From Lachnospiraceae bacterium (GTDB taxonomy: Bacteria > Bacillota > Clostridia > Lachnospirales > Lachnospiraceae), in assembly GCA_017433725.1 (NCBI GenBank), contig JAFRGQ010000096.1, forward strand, positions 1 to 38,095: DNA of 38,095 bases, in the 5' to 3' direction. Positions 30,808 through 38,014 of the stretch are shown here, one piece after another (the stretch's first letter is position 1; every line of letters begins with the position of its first letter). Under the pieces are notes generated by a model, which was not told the DNA's origin, searched no databases, and was given only the letters and a program-made list of their open reading frames with translations. The position numbers and the translations under genes are program-made.

Positions 30808-31743
30808 TTACTCAAGTCCGATCGTCTCATCCAGCCCGAGCATAATGTTCATATTCTGGACAGCTGCACCGGAAGCTCCTTTGCCGAGGTTGTCAAATAG
30901 AGCGGTCACGCTCGTCTGATCCTCATAGCCGCACACGACAAGCTGAAGATGGTTCGTTCCGGCAAGTGCATTTGCATAAACCGTTCCCTGTTTTGCGTCA
31001 TACGGGAGAACCGTTACAAAGTGCTCATCCGCATAATAGGTCTGAAGGTTTGCACAGATGTCTTTCGCGGACGGCTGACCGGGAAGGAGGCGGTTCTGAA
31101 GCATGATAGTTGTAGCCATTCCCTTGTAATAGTCGTCGACTATCGGCATGAAGACCGGCGGGTAAGTGAGTCCCGTGACCTTCTGCATCTCGGGAATGTG
31201 CTTGTGTTTCAGTGTCAGTCCGTAGATGCCGGGCGCTGAGAGTTTTTCATCCCGGTCCTGTGACTCATACTGTGCAATCATCTTCTTGCCACCGCCGGAA
31301 TAACCTGTCAGCGAATAGCAGGTGACTGGGTAATCTGCAGGCAGGATACCCATCTTAACGAGCGGTGCGACGGAGGAGATGAGTCCGGTTGCATGGCAGC
31401 CGGGATTGGCGACGCGTTTGCCTGCTGCGATTGCCGCGCGCTGCTCTTTGGAGAGCTCCGGATAGCCGTAGACCCAGTCATCGGATGTGCGGTGGGCCGT
31501 AGAGGCGTCGATGACGCGCACATCGGGATTCTCTATCAGGGAGACAGCCTCGATTGCGCCTGCATCCGGCAGACAGAGAAACACGATGTCTGCGCTGTTG
31601 AGGAATTTTCTGCGTTCGTCCGTGTCATGCCGCTTATCCTCGTCGATGCGGAGAAGTTCGAGGTCCGTTCTGTTTCCTATTCTTTCATAAATCTGAAGGC
31701 CGGTGGTGCCGACCTGACCGTCTATATATACTTTTGTTTTCAT
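30808..31743 (-). CDS. argC: N-acetyl-gamma-glutamyl-phosphate reductase, type 2
   Basis: A 311-residue arginine-biosynthesis enzyme that reduces N-acetylglutamyl phosphate to the semialdehyde with NADPH. KVYIDGQVGTTGLQIYERI is the nucleotide-binding start (short type-2 form), DIVFLCLPDAGAIEAV follows, and the catalytic Cys lies in VANPGCHATGLISSVAPLV. YSLTGYSGGGKKMI and KHKHIPEMQKVTGL match the family. Length fits type 2 (about 310) rather than the longer type 1. AGGAGA precedes the ATG on the minus strand. No other arg gene is in the window, so it stands apart. Confidence 0.93.
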   Translation of the reverse strand: MKTKVYIDGQVGTTGLQIYERIGNRTDLELLRIDEDKRHDTDERRKFLNSADIVFLCLPDAGAIEAVSLIENPDVRVIDASTAHRTSDDWVYGYPELSKEQRAAIAAGKRVANPGCHATGLISSVAPLVKMGILPADYPVTCYSLTGYSGGGKKMIAQYESQDRDEKLSAPGIYGLTLKHKHIPEMQKVTGLTYPPVFMPIVDDYYKGMATTIMLQNRLLPGQPSAKDICANLQTYYADEHFVTVLPYDAKQGTVYANALAGTNHLQLVVCGYEDQTSVTALFDNLGKGASGAAVQNMNIMLGLDETIGLE

Positions 31744-31963
31744 GGTAATCTCCTGTGATGTGAACTTTGGTATCGATTATAACATTTCAGGCGGGGATGT
31801 GCATCTTTTTTATCTCAACATGAGAAGACACTGCATCTGAGCAATTGGGTCATGTCAAACTCGCTTCAGTGGGATATTCCTGTGTCATAACAGTTTGCTT
31901 TTGCAATTTCTCAGCAGGATACGGTTAGTGTTGGCTCTCTTTTTTCCGTGGATTATAATCTAT
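31744..31963. other. Gap upstream of argC without gene
   Basis: It must hold the argC promoter on the minus strand. No start codon with a ribosome binding site opens a credible frame here. Confidence 0.35.
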
Positions 31964-32043
31964 CTTATCAGAACCTGCGAAGCAGGTTCAGCAGGATTCA
32001 CGCATTGAAGCCTGCGTAGCCCCGTCAGGGGCTGATAAGATAA
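31964..32043. repeat. Cloverleaf-like palindromic element
   Basis: A closing stem ATCTTATCAG (31964-31973) / CTGATAAGAT (32034-32043) encloses three stems: AACCTGC-GAA-GCAGGTT (31974-31990), GCAGG/CCTGC (31993-31997, 32013-32017) and GCCCC-GTCA-GGGGC (32021-32034, its last base shared with the closing stem). Another hairpin GCGAC/GTCGC follows at about 32050-32068. It has no tRNA features (no T-loop sequence, no CCA, wrong arm sizes). It could be a mobile palindrome or a structured leader RNA. Confidence 0.5.
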
Positions 32044-32156
32044 CGAGCGACAAGCGGAGCGGTCGCGAGTCTATACGAGTAACGGTTTCGATATCATTAG
32101 ATACACTAAATGTCGACAGCAATGATATTCTTCTTATTGAGAATGGAGGTATGACC

Positions 32157-32375
32157 ATGGTCAGTTTACAGAATGCCAAAGAGGGCGGACGCTACAGAGT
32201 AACCTGGCTTCTCGGAACCTATGCCGGATATCTGCATGACACCTGGGATTTTTGCATAGATGACTGCCTCAGTGTTCTTGCAAATAACGGAAGCAGCCTC
32301 ATCATCAGATTCAATGGACGTAAGGTAGCCATGAGTTCGGATATCGCGGGCTGTGTAAAGATGGAGCCGGTGTGA
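32157..32375 (+). CDS. Orphan, divergent FeoA-like protein
   Basis: A 72-residue protein, the same length as the two FeoA proteins nearby. The C-terminal SH3-like part SLIIRFNGRKVAMSSDIAGCVKM lines up with MIVSIKGSRIAVGKDMANKIYL of the FeoA at 32783. The N-terminal part (GGRYRVTWLLGTYAGYLHDTWDFCIDDCLSVLANNG) differs: it has extra aromatic residues and two cysteines and lacks the usual LxxLGxxxG turn. GGAGGT at 32145-32150 favours ATG 32157 over ATG 32151. It may modulate FeoB or be a free regulator. A terminator at 32520 separates it from the feoA genes that follow. Confidence 0.65.
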   Translation: MVSLQNAKEGGRYRVTWLLGTYAGYLHDTWDFCIDDCLSVLANNGSSLIIRFNGRKVAMSSDIAGCVKMEPV

Positions 32376-32519
32376 GATAATGCTAATTATGCGAACTGTT
32401 GTCCCTTCAAGGCAAAATTTCGTTGAGGCGCATTAAACGTTATGGTGTGTGAAGTTTTTGCAAATAATTGAATATCCTGGTCCTTTTCAGAGCAGCAAAA
32501 TAGAAAAAGGGTGATTATA

Positions 32520-32562
32520 AACCGAAGGCGAGCTTAAGAAGCTCTCCCTCGGTTTTTCTTTT
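32520..32562 (+). terminator. Terminator after the orphan FeoA-like gene
   Basis: AACCGA...GGCGAGCTT, loop AAG, AAGCTCTCC...TCGGTT followed by TTTCTTTTG. The nearest upstream stop codon is 145 bp away. Confidence 0.8.
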
Positions 32563-32614
32563 GTTAAAAAACAGGCAGGCTTTTCCTTAGGAAAGAAGTG
32601 AAAATTTCGGATAA

Positions 32615-32659
32615 GTTAGTATCCACTATTGAAATTTCCGGTTAGTTAGTTTATACTAT
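32615..32659 (+). promoter_or_regulatory. feo operon promoter with two operator copies
   Basis: TTGAAA (32629-32634) and TATACT (32652-32657) are spaced 17 bp. GTTAGTATCCACTAT (32615-32629) and GTTAGTTTATACTAT (32645-32659) are copies 30 bp apart, each with a TAGT-N4-ACTA dyad; one touches the -35 and one covers the -10. This is the layout of a repressor-controlled promoter, probably for iron or another metal. A further AATTA...TAATT palindrome lies at about 32706-32724. Confidence 0.7.
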
Positions 32660-32782
32660 CATGTGATAAAAAGCTATGTAATAAGGCAAAGACGGTTTCT
32701 TTCCTAAATTAGTTATAATTAATTTGTGTAGACTACTATTTTAAGAGGGAATTGTAATATGCCGGAAGGAAGGAGGTTATAT

Positions 32783-33001
32783 ATGCCTTTAAGACTGGCT
32801 GATTTGAACAAAGAATATGAAATTATGCGCATCGGCGGCAGTGCGGAAGTTAAACAGCATCTTGCCGATCTGGGATTTCATGTAGGAGCGAAGGTCATTG
32901 TTGTTTCCAGATCCGGCGAAGGTATGATCGTGAGCATTAAGGGCTCCAGAATAGCGGTCGGTAAGGATATGGCCAACAAGATATATCTCAGTGCGGGATG
33001 A
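32783..33001 (+). CDS. feoA: FeoA protein (first of two)
   Basis: A 72-residue SH3-like protein that associates with FeoB and is needed for full Fe(II) uptake in several species. RLADLNKEYEIMRIGGSAEVKQHLADLGFHVGAKVIVVSRSGEGMIVSIKGSRIAVGKDMANKIYL shows the ladLGfxxGxxv core and the final strand pair. The start ATG 32783 has AAGGAGGT at 32770-32777; the frame opens slightly earlier at 32759 but without a site. The two FeoA proteins of this operon differ much from one another, so they are not a recent duplication. Its stop lies inside a 50-bp tandem repeat. Confidence 0.85.
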   Translation: MPLRLADLNKEYEIMRIGGSAEVKQHLADLGFHVGAKVIVVSRSGEGMIVSIKGSRIAVGKDMANKIYLSAG

Positions 33002-33081
33002 CACCCGTCTCTATAGGCGGTGGGTAACAAAATAGTCTCAGTGTGGGATGGCCCCTGCCCTTATAGGCGGTGGACGACAAA
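32987..33081. repeat. Tandem 50-bp repeat between the two feoA genes
   Basis: CTCAGTGCGGGATG begins at 32987 and CTCAGTGTGGGATG at 33037. Both units end in TATAGGCGGTGG and ACAAA, with some substitutions between. The first unit contains the last codons of feoA. ACCC/GGGT arms in each unit suggest a hairpin. A TCTCGCGAGCGAGA palindrome follows at about 33094-33109. Confidence 0.65.
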
Positions 33082-33155
33082 CTCCCAGGCCTGGTCTCGC
33101 GAGCGAGACTTGAAATATAGTCGGGAGCATTTCGATAAGTAATGAGGAGGAAGAT

Positions 33156-33374
33156 ATGACACTGAAAGATGTAAGCGTAGGACAGACAGTAAAGGTTAAA
33201 AAGCTTACCGGTTCCGGTCCGGTCAAACGCCGTATCATGGACATGGGAATTACGAAGGGCGTGGAGATTTATGTTCGAAAGGTTGCTCCCCTGGGAGACC
33301 CGATGGAACTGAAGGTTCGCGGATATGAACTTTCGATCCGCAAAGCAGATGCAGAAATGATTGAAGTAGAGTAA
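33156..33374 (+). CDS. feoA: FeoA protein (second, directly before feoB)
   Basis: A 72-residue FeoA: MTLKDVSVGQTVKVKKLTGSGPVKRRIMDMGITKGVEIYVRKVAPLGDPMELKVRGYELSIRKADAEMIEVE. It is close to the FeoA domain of the fusion at 22746 (IGQTGVITVVGGEGSLRQHFLDMGVIPG...APMGDPVELMVHGYKLTLR), closer than to its own neighbour at 32783. GAGGAGG precedes the ATG and the feoB start follows the stop by 17 bp. It is likely the true partner of this FeoB, while the first FeoA may be regulatory. Confidence 0.92.
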   Translation: MTLKDVSVGQTVKVKKLTGSGPVKRRIMDMGITKGVEIYVRKVAPLGDPMELKVRGYELSIRKADAEMIEVE

Positions 33375-33391
33375 TACGGAGGAACATAAAT

Positions 33392-35677
33392 ATGTCAGTA
33401 AAGATTGCACTTGCAGGAAACCCAAACTCCGGAAAGACAACATTGTTCAATTCCCTGACGGGTTCCAATCAATATGTAGGTAACTGGCCGGGTGTCACGG
33501 TCGAAAAAAAAGAAGGAAAACTGAAGGACGACAAGGAAGTCATTATACAGGATCTCCCGGGAATCTATTCGCTGTCGCCCTATACATTGGAAGAAGTCGT
33601 TGCGAGAACGTATTTGGTCACGGAAAAACCGAACGCAATCCTGAACATCATTGACGGTACAAATATTGAGCGAAATCTCTACCTGACGACACAGCTGATC
33701 GAACTGGGAATTCCGGTCGTCATCGCTGTCAACATGATGGATCTTGTCCGCAGACGCGGGGACTCGATCAATATTGCAAAACTCGGTAATATGATCGGTT
33801 GTGATGTCTTTGAGATCAGTGCTCTCAAGAATGAGGGTATAAAGGAAGCGGTCAGCAAGGTCGTCTCTGTCGCAAAATCGGGCAGTGTCGCACATGCACC
33901 GGCCACATTCAGCGCAACTGTTGAGAAAGCTATAAAGGAAATTGAGAACAATCTCGGAAGCTCTGTCGATGCAAATCTTGCCCGCTGGTATGCTATCAAG
34001 GTCTTTGAGAGAGATGAGAAGGCTCTCGAAACCCTTTCCCTCACAGATGCACAGAAGACAGCAATGGAGAAGATCATTGCAAAGTGCGAGGCTGAGATGG
34101 ATGACGACTCTGAGAGTATCATTACAAATGAACGCTATAATTACATTTCCGATATTATTTCGGTATCCGTACAGAAGGTCGTAAGCGAAGACAATATGAC
34201 AGTGTCCGACAGGATCGACAAAATCGTTACGAACAGAATTCTCGGTCTTCCGATCTTCGGCGTTGTAATGTTCCTGATTTATGCGATATCCATGGGCGGA
34301 TGGGCTGTATCTATCGGTACAAAGGCTACTGATTTTGCAAATGATGTCATCTTCGGCGAGTGGGTTCCGGGCCTTTTTGATACTATACTCGGTGCTCTCC
34401 ATGTTGCGCCTGAGTCCTGGCTGTATGGTCTGATTCAGAACGGTATCGTCGGCGGCGTAGGAAGCGTCCTCGGATTTGTCCCGCAGATGCTTGTTTTATT
34501 CCTGCTTCTGGCCATCGTTGAGGATATCGGATATATGTCACGTGTCGCATTTGTCATGGACAGAATTTTCCGTCAGTTCGGCCTGTCCGGCAAGAGCTTT
34601 ATTCCGGTTCTCGTAGCGACAGGCTGCGGCGTTCCGGGCATCATGGCATCGCGTACAATTGAAAATGATCGCGACCGCAAGATGACGATCATGACGACGA
34701 CATTCATACCGTGCGGAGCAAAGCTTCCGATTATCGGTCTGGTCGCGGGAGCCCTGTTCGGACAGTCTCCGTTCATCTCGGTATCCGCATATTTTATAGG
34801 AATGGCGTCCATCGTTATTTCTGGTATTATTCTGAAGAAATTCAAGGCGTTCGCCGGTGAGCCGGCTCCGTTCGTTATGGAGCTTCCGCCTTACCATGTT
34901 CCGTCTGTATCCAATGTCCTCCGTGCGACCTGGGAACGCGGCTGGTCCTTTATCAAGAAAGCCGGTACTATTATCGTGCTGTCATCCATAATTATCTGGT
35001 TCCTGTCCAGCATGGGAAGCGTCAACGGAAAGTTCGGTATGGTAGCCAATCTGTTCCAGGATGAGACAGTCGTCACAGACGAGGTCATCTCTGACATTGC
35101 AGCTAAAATGGATATTCCGGAAGAGGACGTTGCACCGATGGATGCATCTCTTCTGGCAGGTGTCGGAAATACACTTTCTGTTGTATTTAAGCCGCTCGGT
35201 TTCGGGACATGGAAGCCGACCGTCGCTACGATAACAGGACTTGTTGCCAAGGAACAAGTAGTAAGTACGTTTGGCGTTCTCTATAATTACGATGAGGAGA
35301 CAGCTGGTGAGGAGCTTGGTGAAAACGGAGAGGCTATCTGGGATCGTGTTGCAGCTGACTATACTCCGCTCGCGGCATTTGCATTCATGCTCTTCAACCT
35401 TCTCTGCGCACCGTGCTTCGCAGCTATAGGTGCAATTAAGAGAGAAATGAATAACACGAAGTGGACATTTGCCGCAATCGGATACATGTGCCTTTGGGCC
35501 TATGTTGTGGCTCTGATCGCTTATCAGCTCGGAGCGGCATTTACAGGAGGCGGCTTTGGAATCGGAACGATTATCGCAATCACTCTGGTTGCCGGTCTGG
35601 TATATCTCCTTGTCCGCAAGGGGTATCAGCCGGATGATAAGGCGCAGACGCTCACGAGCGTGGAAGCTGCAAAATAA
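33392..35677 (+). CDS. feoB: FeoB ferrous iron transporter
   Basis: A 761-residue inner-membrane Fe(II) importer. The G domain is at the N-terminus: G1 GNPNSGKT at 9-16, PGVTVEKK, G3 DLPG and G4 NMMD. A helical guanine-dissociation-inhibitor-like region follows (~165-260). The membrane part starts near 275 and holds the two gate motifs VATGCGVPGIMASRT and TTFIPCGAKLPIIGL and the final NLLCAPCFAAIGAIKREM. A loop at about 555-580 (DETVVTDEVISDIAAKMDIPEEDVAPMD) is acidic and longer than in the fusion FeoB. GGAGG upstream, 17 bp after feoA. Expression is presumably controlled by the operators at 32615. Confidence 0.94.
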   Translation: MSVKIALAGNPNSGKTTLFNSLTGSNQYVGNWPGVTVEKKEGKLKDDKEVIIQDLPGIYSLSPYTLEEVVARTYLVTEKPNAILNIIDGTNIERNLYLTTQLIELGIPVVIAVNMMDLVRRRGDSINIAKLGNMIGCDVFEISALKNEGIKEAVSKVVSVAKSGSVAHAPATFSATVEKAIKEIENNLGSSVDANLARWYAIKVFERDEKALETLSLTDAQKTAMEKIIAKCEAEMDDDSESIITNERYNYISDIISVSVQKVVSEDNMTVSDRIDKIVTNRILGLPIFGVVMFLIYAISMGGWAVSIGTKATDFANDVIFGEWVPGLFDTILGALHVAPESWLYGLIQNGIVGGVGSVLGFVPQMLVLFLLLAIVEDIGYMSRVAFVMDRIFRQFGLSGKSFIPVLVATGCGVPGIMASRTIENDRDRKMTIMTTTFIPCGAKLPIIGLVAGALFGQSPFISVSAYFIGMASIVISGIILKKFKAFAGEPAPFVMELPPYHVPSVSNVLRATWERGWSFIKKAGTIIVLSSIIIWFLSSMGSVNGKFGMVANLFQDETVVTDEVISDIAAKMDIPEEDVAPMDASLLAGVGNTLSVVFKPLGFGTWKPTVATITGLVAKEQVVSTFGVLYNYDEETAGEELGENGEAIWDRVAADYTPLAAFAFMLFNLLCAPCFAAIGAIKREMNNTKWTFAAIGYMCLWAYVVALIAYQLGAAFTGGGFGIGTIIAITLVAGLVYLLVRKGYQPDDKAQTLTSVEAAK

Positions 35678-35777
35678 TCCCATATGCATATGTGAGTGCG
35701 GGCGCTGAGCCGAATGGCTGCAGGCGTTGAAGCCGCAAGGACAGTACATTGTAGCGAATAAATGAGAGATAATTGCC

Positions 35778-35943
35778 GGGCCTGCTTGCAGGCCCGGGTA
35801 TTTGCCTTTCGGATGCATAGAGGCGTATGCAAAAAACTGCGAGTAGTGCATCCGCAGATCCGGGTTTTTTGGAGCGGATGCATAGTGCTGTATGCAGGTA
35901 ATCGCGCGTCGTGCAATAAACCGCCGGGTATATGCCTTGTTTA
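35778..35943. repeat. 65-bp tandem repeat and hairpin after feoB
   Basis: GGGCCTGC-TT-GCAGGCCC forms a perfect hairpin at 35778-35795 (effective loop 4). Two units start GGATGCATAG at 35811 and 35876, each with GTATGCA, GTGCA and CCGGGT at matching offsets of 65 bp. A weaker third relative precedes them. It fills most of the 308-bp gap between feoB and the Cys-rich gene. Confidence 0.6.
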
Positions 35944-35985
35944 TGGATAAATAATTGCTCAGTTATCCGAATGTAGGAGGACACG

Positions 35986-36171
35986 ATGGGAAATGTGATA
36001 GTAGGAATTATATTGCTTCTGGTTGTGGTACTCTGTGTGAGGAGCATCATTCGCGAGCACAGGCAGGGGGGCTGCGGGGGAGGTTCCTGCAGCGGAAATT
36101 GCGGAAGCTGCGGTGGATGCTCAAACCAGGATATAATAATTACGGTCAAGAGGAAGTATATGAAAAAATAA
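35986..36171 (+). CDS. FeoB-associated Cys-rich membrane protein (second)
   Basis: A 61-residue protein with an N-terminal helix (MGNVIVGIILLLVVVLCVRSII) and then a Gly/Cys-rich tail GGCGGGSCSGNCGSCGGC with six cysteines after the helix, counted from GGC. A C-terminal extension (SNQDIIITVKRKYMKK) follows, longer than in the copy at 25088. GGAGG precedes the ATG. It lies 308 bp after feoB, with a repeat region in between, whereas the other copy is directly coupled to its feoB. The likely role is iron handling at the inner face of FeoB. Confidence 0.83.
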   Translation: MGNVIVGIILLLVVVLCVRSIIREHRQGGCGGGSCSGNCGSCGGCSNQDIIITVKRKYMKK

Positions 36172-36191
36172 GTTCCCGGTAAGGGACGTTT

Positions 36192-36216
36192 GAGCGACTT
36201 TTGGCGACCTTATCAT
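36192..36216. repeat. Short copy of the CGACTTTTGGCG element
   Basis: GAGCGACTTTTGGCGACC followed by TTATCAT matches the end of the element at 30079-30103 with a few changes. A loose likeness (GCAACTTTTGGTC) lies at 378-390. Confidence 0.4.
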
Positions 36217-36255
36217 CTGATAAAGAAATGCACATAGAACGGAGAGTGATATGCA

Positions 36256-36588
36256 GTGCGAATAAAGAAAGTTTACGCAACGGATATTGTTGCTGTGACT
36301 TACACAGGGAGCGAGATTCCTGTATTTGAGAAGAGTGAGGCCTTCTGGATTTATGCAGTCGACGAGACGAAGGTCGTGCGCATGCAGATCCTGTCTGTGT
36401 ATTCGGGAAATATTGACGATATGATAAAGCAGCTCAGGATGTGCCGTGTCGATGCGCTGATAGCCCGGAACTTCGGACCGAAGGCGATGAACATGCTTCG
36501 TGAAGCCGGGATACGAATGTATTCGTTTGATGGCGGTGCCAGAGCTGCGGTGAATGCATTTTCTGAGGGCCGTCTGGCAGAGATGTGA
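36256..36588 (+). CDS. NifX/NifB-type dinitrogenase iron-molybdenum cofactor biosynthesis family protein
   Basis: A 110-residue single-domain protein of the NifX/NafY/NifB-C family: FEKSEAFWIYAVDETKVVRMQIL, then IDDMIKQLRMCRVDALIARNFGPKAMNMLREAGIRMYSFDGGARAAVNAFSEGRL, with the G-P-x-A-x-x-x-L and 'Y..dg.a..A' pattern. In nitrogen fixers the fold carries Fe-Mo or Fe-S precursors; in most Clostridia such stand-alone proteins have no known role. No nif structural genes are here. The GTG at 36256 is chosen as it fits the domain; ACGGAGAG upstream is at fair distance. The nearness to the feoB and Cys-rich genes hints at iron handling, an inference. Confidence 0.8.
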   Translation: MRIKKVYATDIVAVTYTGSEIPVFEKSEAFWIYAVDETKVVRMQILSVYSGNIDDMIKQLRMCRVDALIARNFGPKAMNMLREAGIRMYSFDGGARAAVNAFSEGRLAEM

Positions 36589-36615
36589 ATATAAGATTTA
36601 ACTAATCAGAAGAAT

Positions 36616-36718
36616 GGAGCTGCTGCATTAGGGTGCGAAACCACAATATTTAGCAGATGTTATTTGCAAATATCTGCTAAACATTGTGATTATAATGCCT
36701 ATTGTGACAGCTCCTTCA
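36616..36718. terminator. Large palindromic terminator of the same family
   Basis: Outer arms GGAGCTG (36616-36622) and CAGCTCC (36708-36714), followed by TTCATTTTCG. The inner stem CACAATATTTAGCAGAT pairs with ATCTGCTAAACATTGTG with one mismatch region. It follows the NifX-like gene by 28 bp. Confidence 0.7.
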
Positions 36719-36734
36719 TTTTCGTTTCTTAGAT

Positions 36735-36838
36735 CAAGAACGCCTCGGCGTTCTTGCCGCGCCGCATATGGTGCGAAGCGCCTACCTTAATGCGCGCCTG
36801 CGATAAAAACTACCTTAATGCGCGCCTGCGATTAAAAA
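36735..36838. repeat. Dispersed-element palindrome plus 28-bp tandem repeat
   Basis: The 22-bp palindrome of copies A and B reappears in the opposite orientation at 36735-36756, followed by GCCGCG. Next are two copies of a 28-29-bp unit, CTACCTTAATGCGCGCCTGC with GAT(A/T)AAAA, at 36782-36809 and 36810-36838. They lie just before the stop of the reductase gene, so may lie in its 3' untranslated region. Confidence 0.75.
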
Positions 36839-36854
36839 TACCCTGTTCTTTTGC

Positions 36855-37961
36855 TCACTCCAGCACTTCTGCGCACTCCTTCAGATACTCAATAATCGGA
36901 AGGTGCTGCGGACATGCGCCCTCACACTGACCGCACTGAATACATGCAGAGGGTGCGGATCCGGAGATTTCCGTTTTGAAATTTCTTCGAGCGCGCTCAA
37001 GATTGCCATACATTTTGTAGATATTCATGGAGCTGAAGATGCCCGGAATATCGATCTCCATCGGACAACCGCCGGTGCAGTAACGACATGCGGTACAATG
37101 TATGTGGTCGATAGCCCGAAGAGCCTCCTGTGCATTTGCGATGCATCCCTGCTCAGTCTCGGTGAGAGGCGCGAACTTTCCGTTTCCCATGTAGGATAAA
37201 TTGTCTGCCATCTGTTCCCAGTTGGACATTCCGGAGAGCACGACCATGACATTCGGGAGAGAGGCGGCGAAGCGGATTGCCCATGAACTCGGGCTGGAGC
37301 CGTTTTCCGTTATGTTGAGTGCATCCTTCACGACTTGCGGCGGGTTCGCCAGCATACCGCCCTTGACAGGCTCCATGACGACGACGGGCTTTCCGTGTTT
37401 CGTTGCGACTTCGTAGCAACGGCGGGACTGGACTTCATCATCGTCCCAGTCAGCGTAGTTGATTTGAAGCTGGACAAATTCTGCGTCCGGGTGCTCGTTC
37501 AGAAGCTCATCCAGAAATTCCGGCGAGTCATGGAAGGAAAATCCCCAGTGACGTATGAGACCTTCCTCCTTGAGACCCTTCACATAATCCCAGATACCGT
37601 ATTTATCATAGAGAGGCTTGTTGTCTTTTCCGAGTGCGTGCAGCAGATAGAAGTCGAAATAACCGGCACCTGTCCTCTCAAGACTTATTTTGAACTCGTT
37701 TTTAGCCTCCTCCTCATTCTTTGCGGCAAAATTCGAAGCGTTGATCTTTGTGGCAAGATAGAAGGAGTCACGGGGATGGCGCTCAACGAGGGCTTTCCTT
37801 GTCGCTTCCTCGGAACCTTCATATACGAAAGCTGTATCGAAGTATTTGCCTCCGGCTGCGAGGAACGCATCTACCATGTCAGCGGTCCGTTCTACGTCTA
37901 TGACTTCCATGCCGTTACGGCTTATTCGCGGAAGACGCATCATACCAAATCCAAGTTTAAT
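36855..37961 (-). CDS. Aldo/keto reductase with C-terminal ferredoxin-type domain
   Basis: A ~368-residue oxidoreductase. The first strand KLGFGMMRLPRISRNG, FDTAFVYEGSEEATRKAL (catalytic Tyr), TKINAS and DFYLLHAL are typical of AKR. The last ~90 residues hold two 4Fe-4S motifs: CTACRYCTGGCP and CIQCGQCEGACP. Such reductases of anaerobes take electrons from ferredoxin or NAD(P)H; the substrate is unknown. The start is uncertain: ATG 38030 lies upstream of a good promoter (37986-38014), so the message likely begins after it. The only fitting codon is ATT at 37961, with GGGAAAG upstream; ATG 37943 would remove the first strand. Confidence 0.82.
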   Translation of the reverse strand: MKLGFGMMRLPRISRNGMEVIDVERTADMVDAFLAAGGKYFDTAFVYEGSEEATRKALVERHPRDSFYLATKINASNFAAKNEEEAKNEFKISLERTGAGYFDFYLLHALGKDNKPLYDKYGIWDYVKGLKEEGLIRHWGFSFHDSPEFLDELLNEHPDAEFVQLQINYADWDDDEVQSRRCYEVATKHGKPVVVMEPVKGGMLANPPQVVKDALNITENGSSPSSWAIRFAASLPNVMVVLSGMSNWEQMADNLSYMGNGKFAPLTETEQGCIANAQEALRAIDHIHCTACRYCTGGCPMEIDIPGIFSSMNIYKMYGNLERARRNFKTEISGSAPSACIQCGQCEGACPQHLPIIEYLKECAEVLE

Positions 37962-37985
37962 TAGAACTTTCCCAATCGGTGAGAC

Positions 37986-38014
37986 TATATAATAGGCTAT
38001 AAAATACAGTACAA
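37986..38014 (-). promoter_or_regulatory. Promoter of the aldo/keto reductase gene
   Basis: On the minus strand TTGTAC (38014-38009) and TATATA (37991-37986) are spaced 17 bp. Transcription would begin near 37979, downstream of the upstream in-frame ATG at 38030. Confidence 0.5.

Noticed and set aside
31964-32043. tRNA gene from the cloverleaf-like fold
   Set aside because: No T-loop consensus, no anticodon-arm geometry, and a 10-bp closing stem instead of seven.
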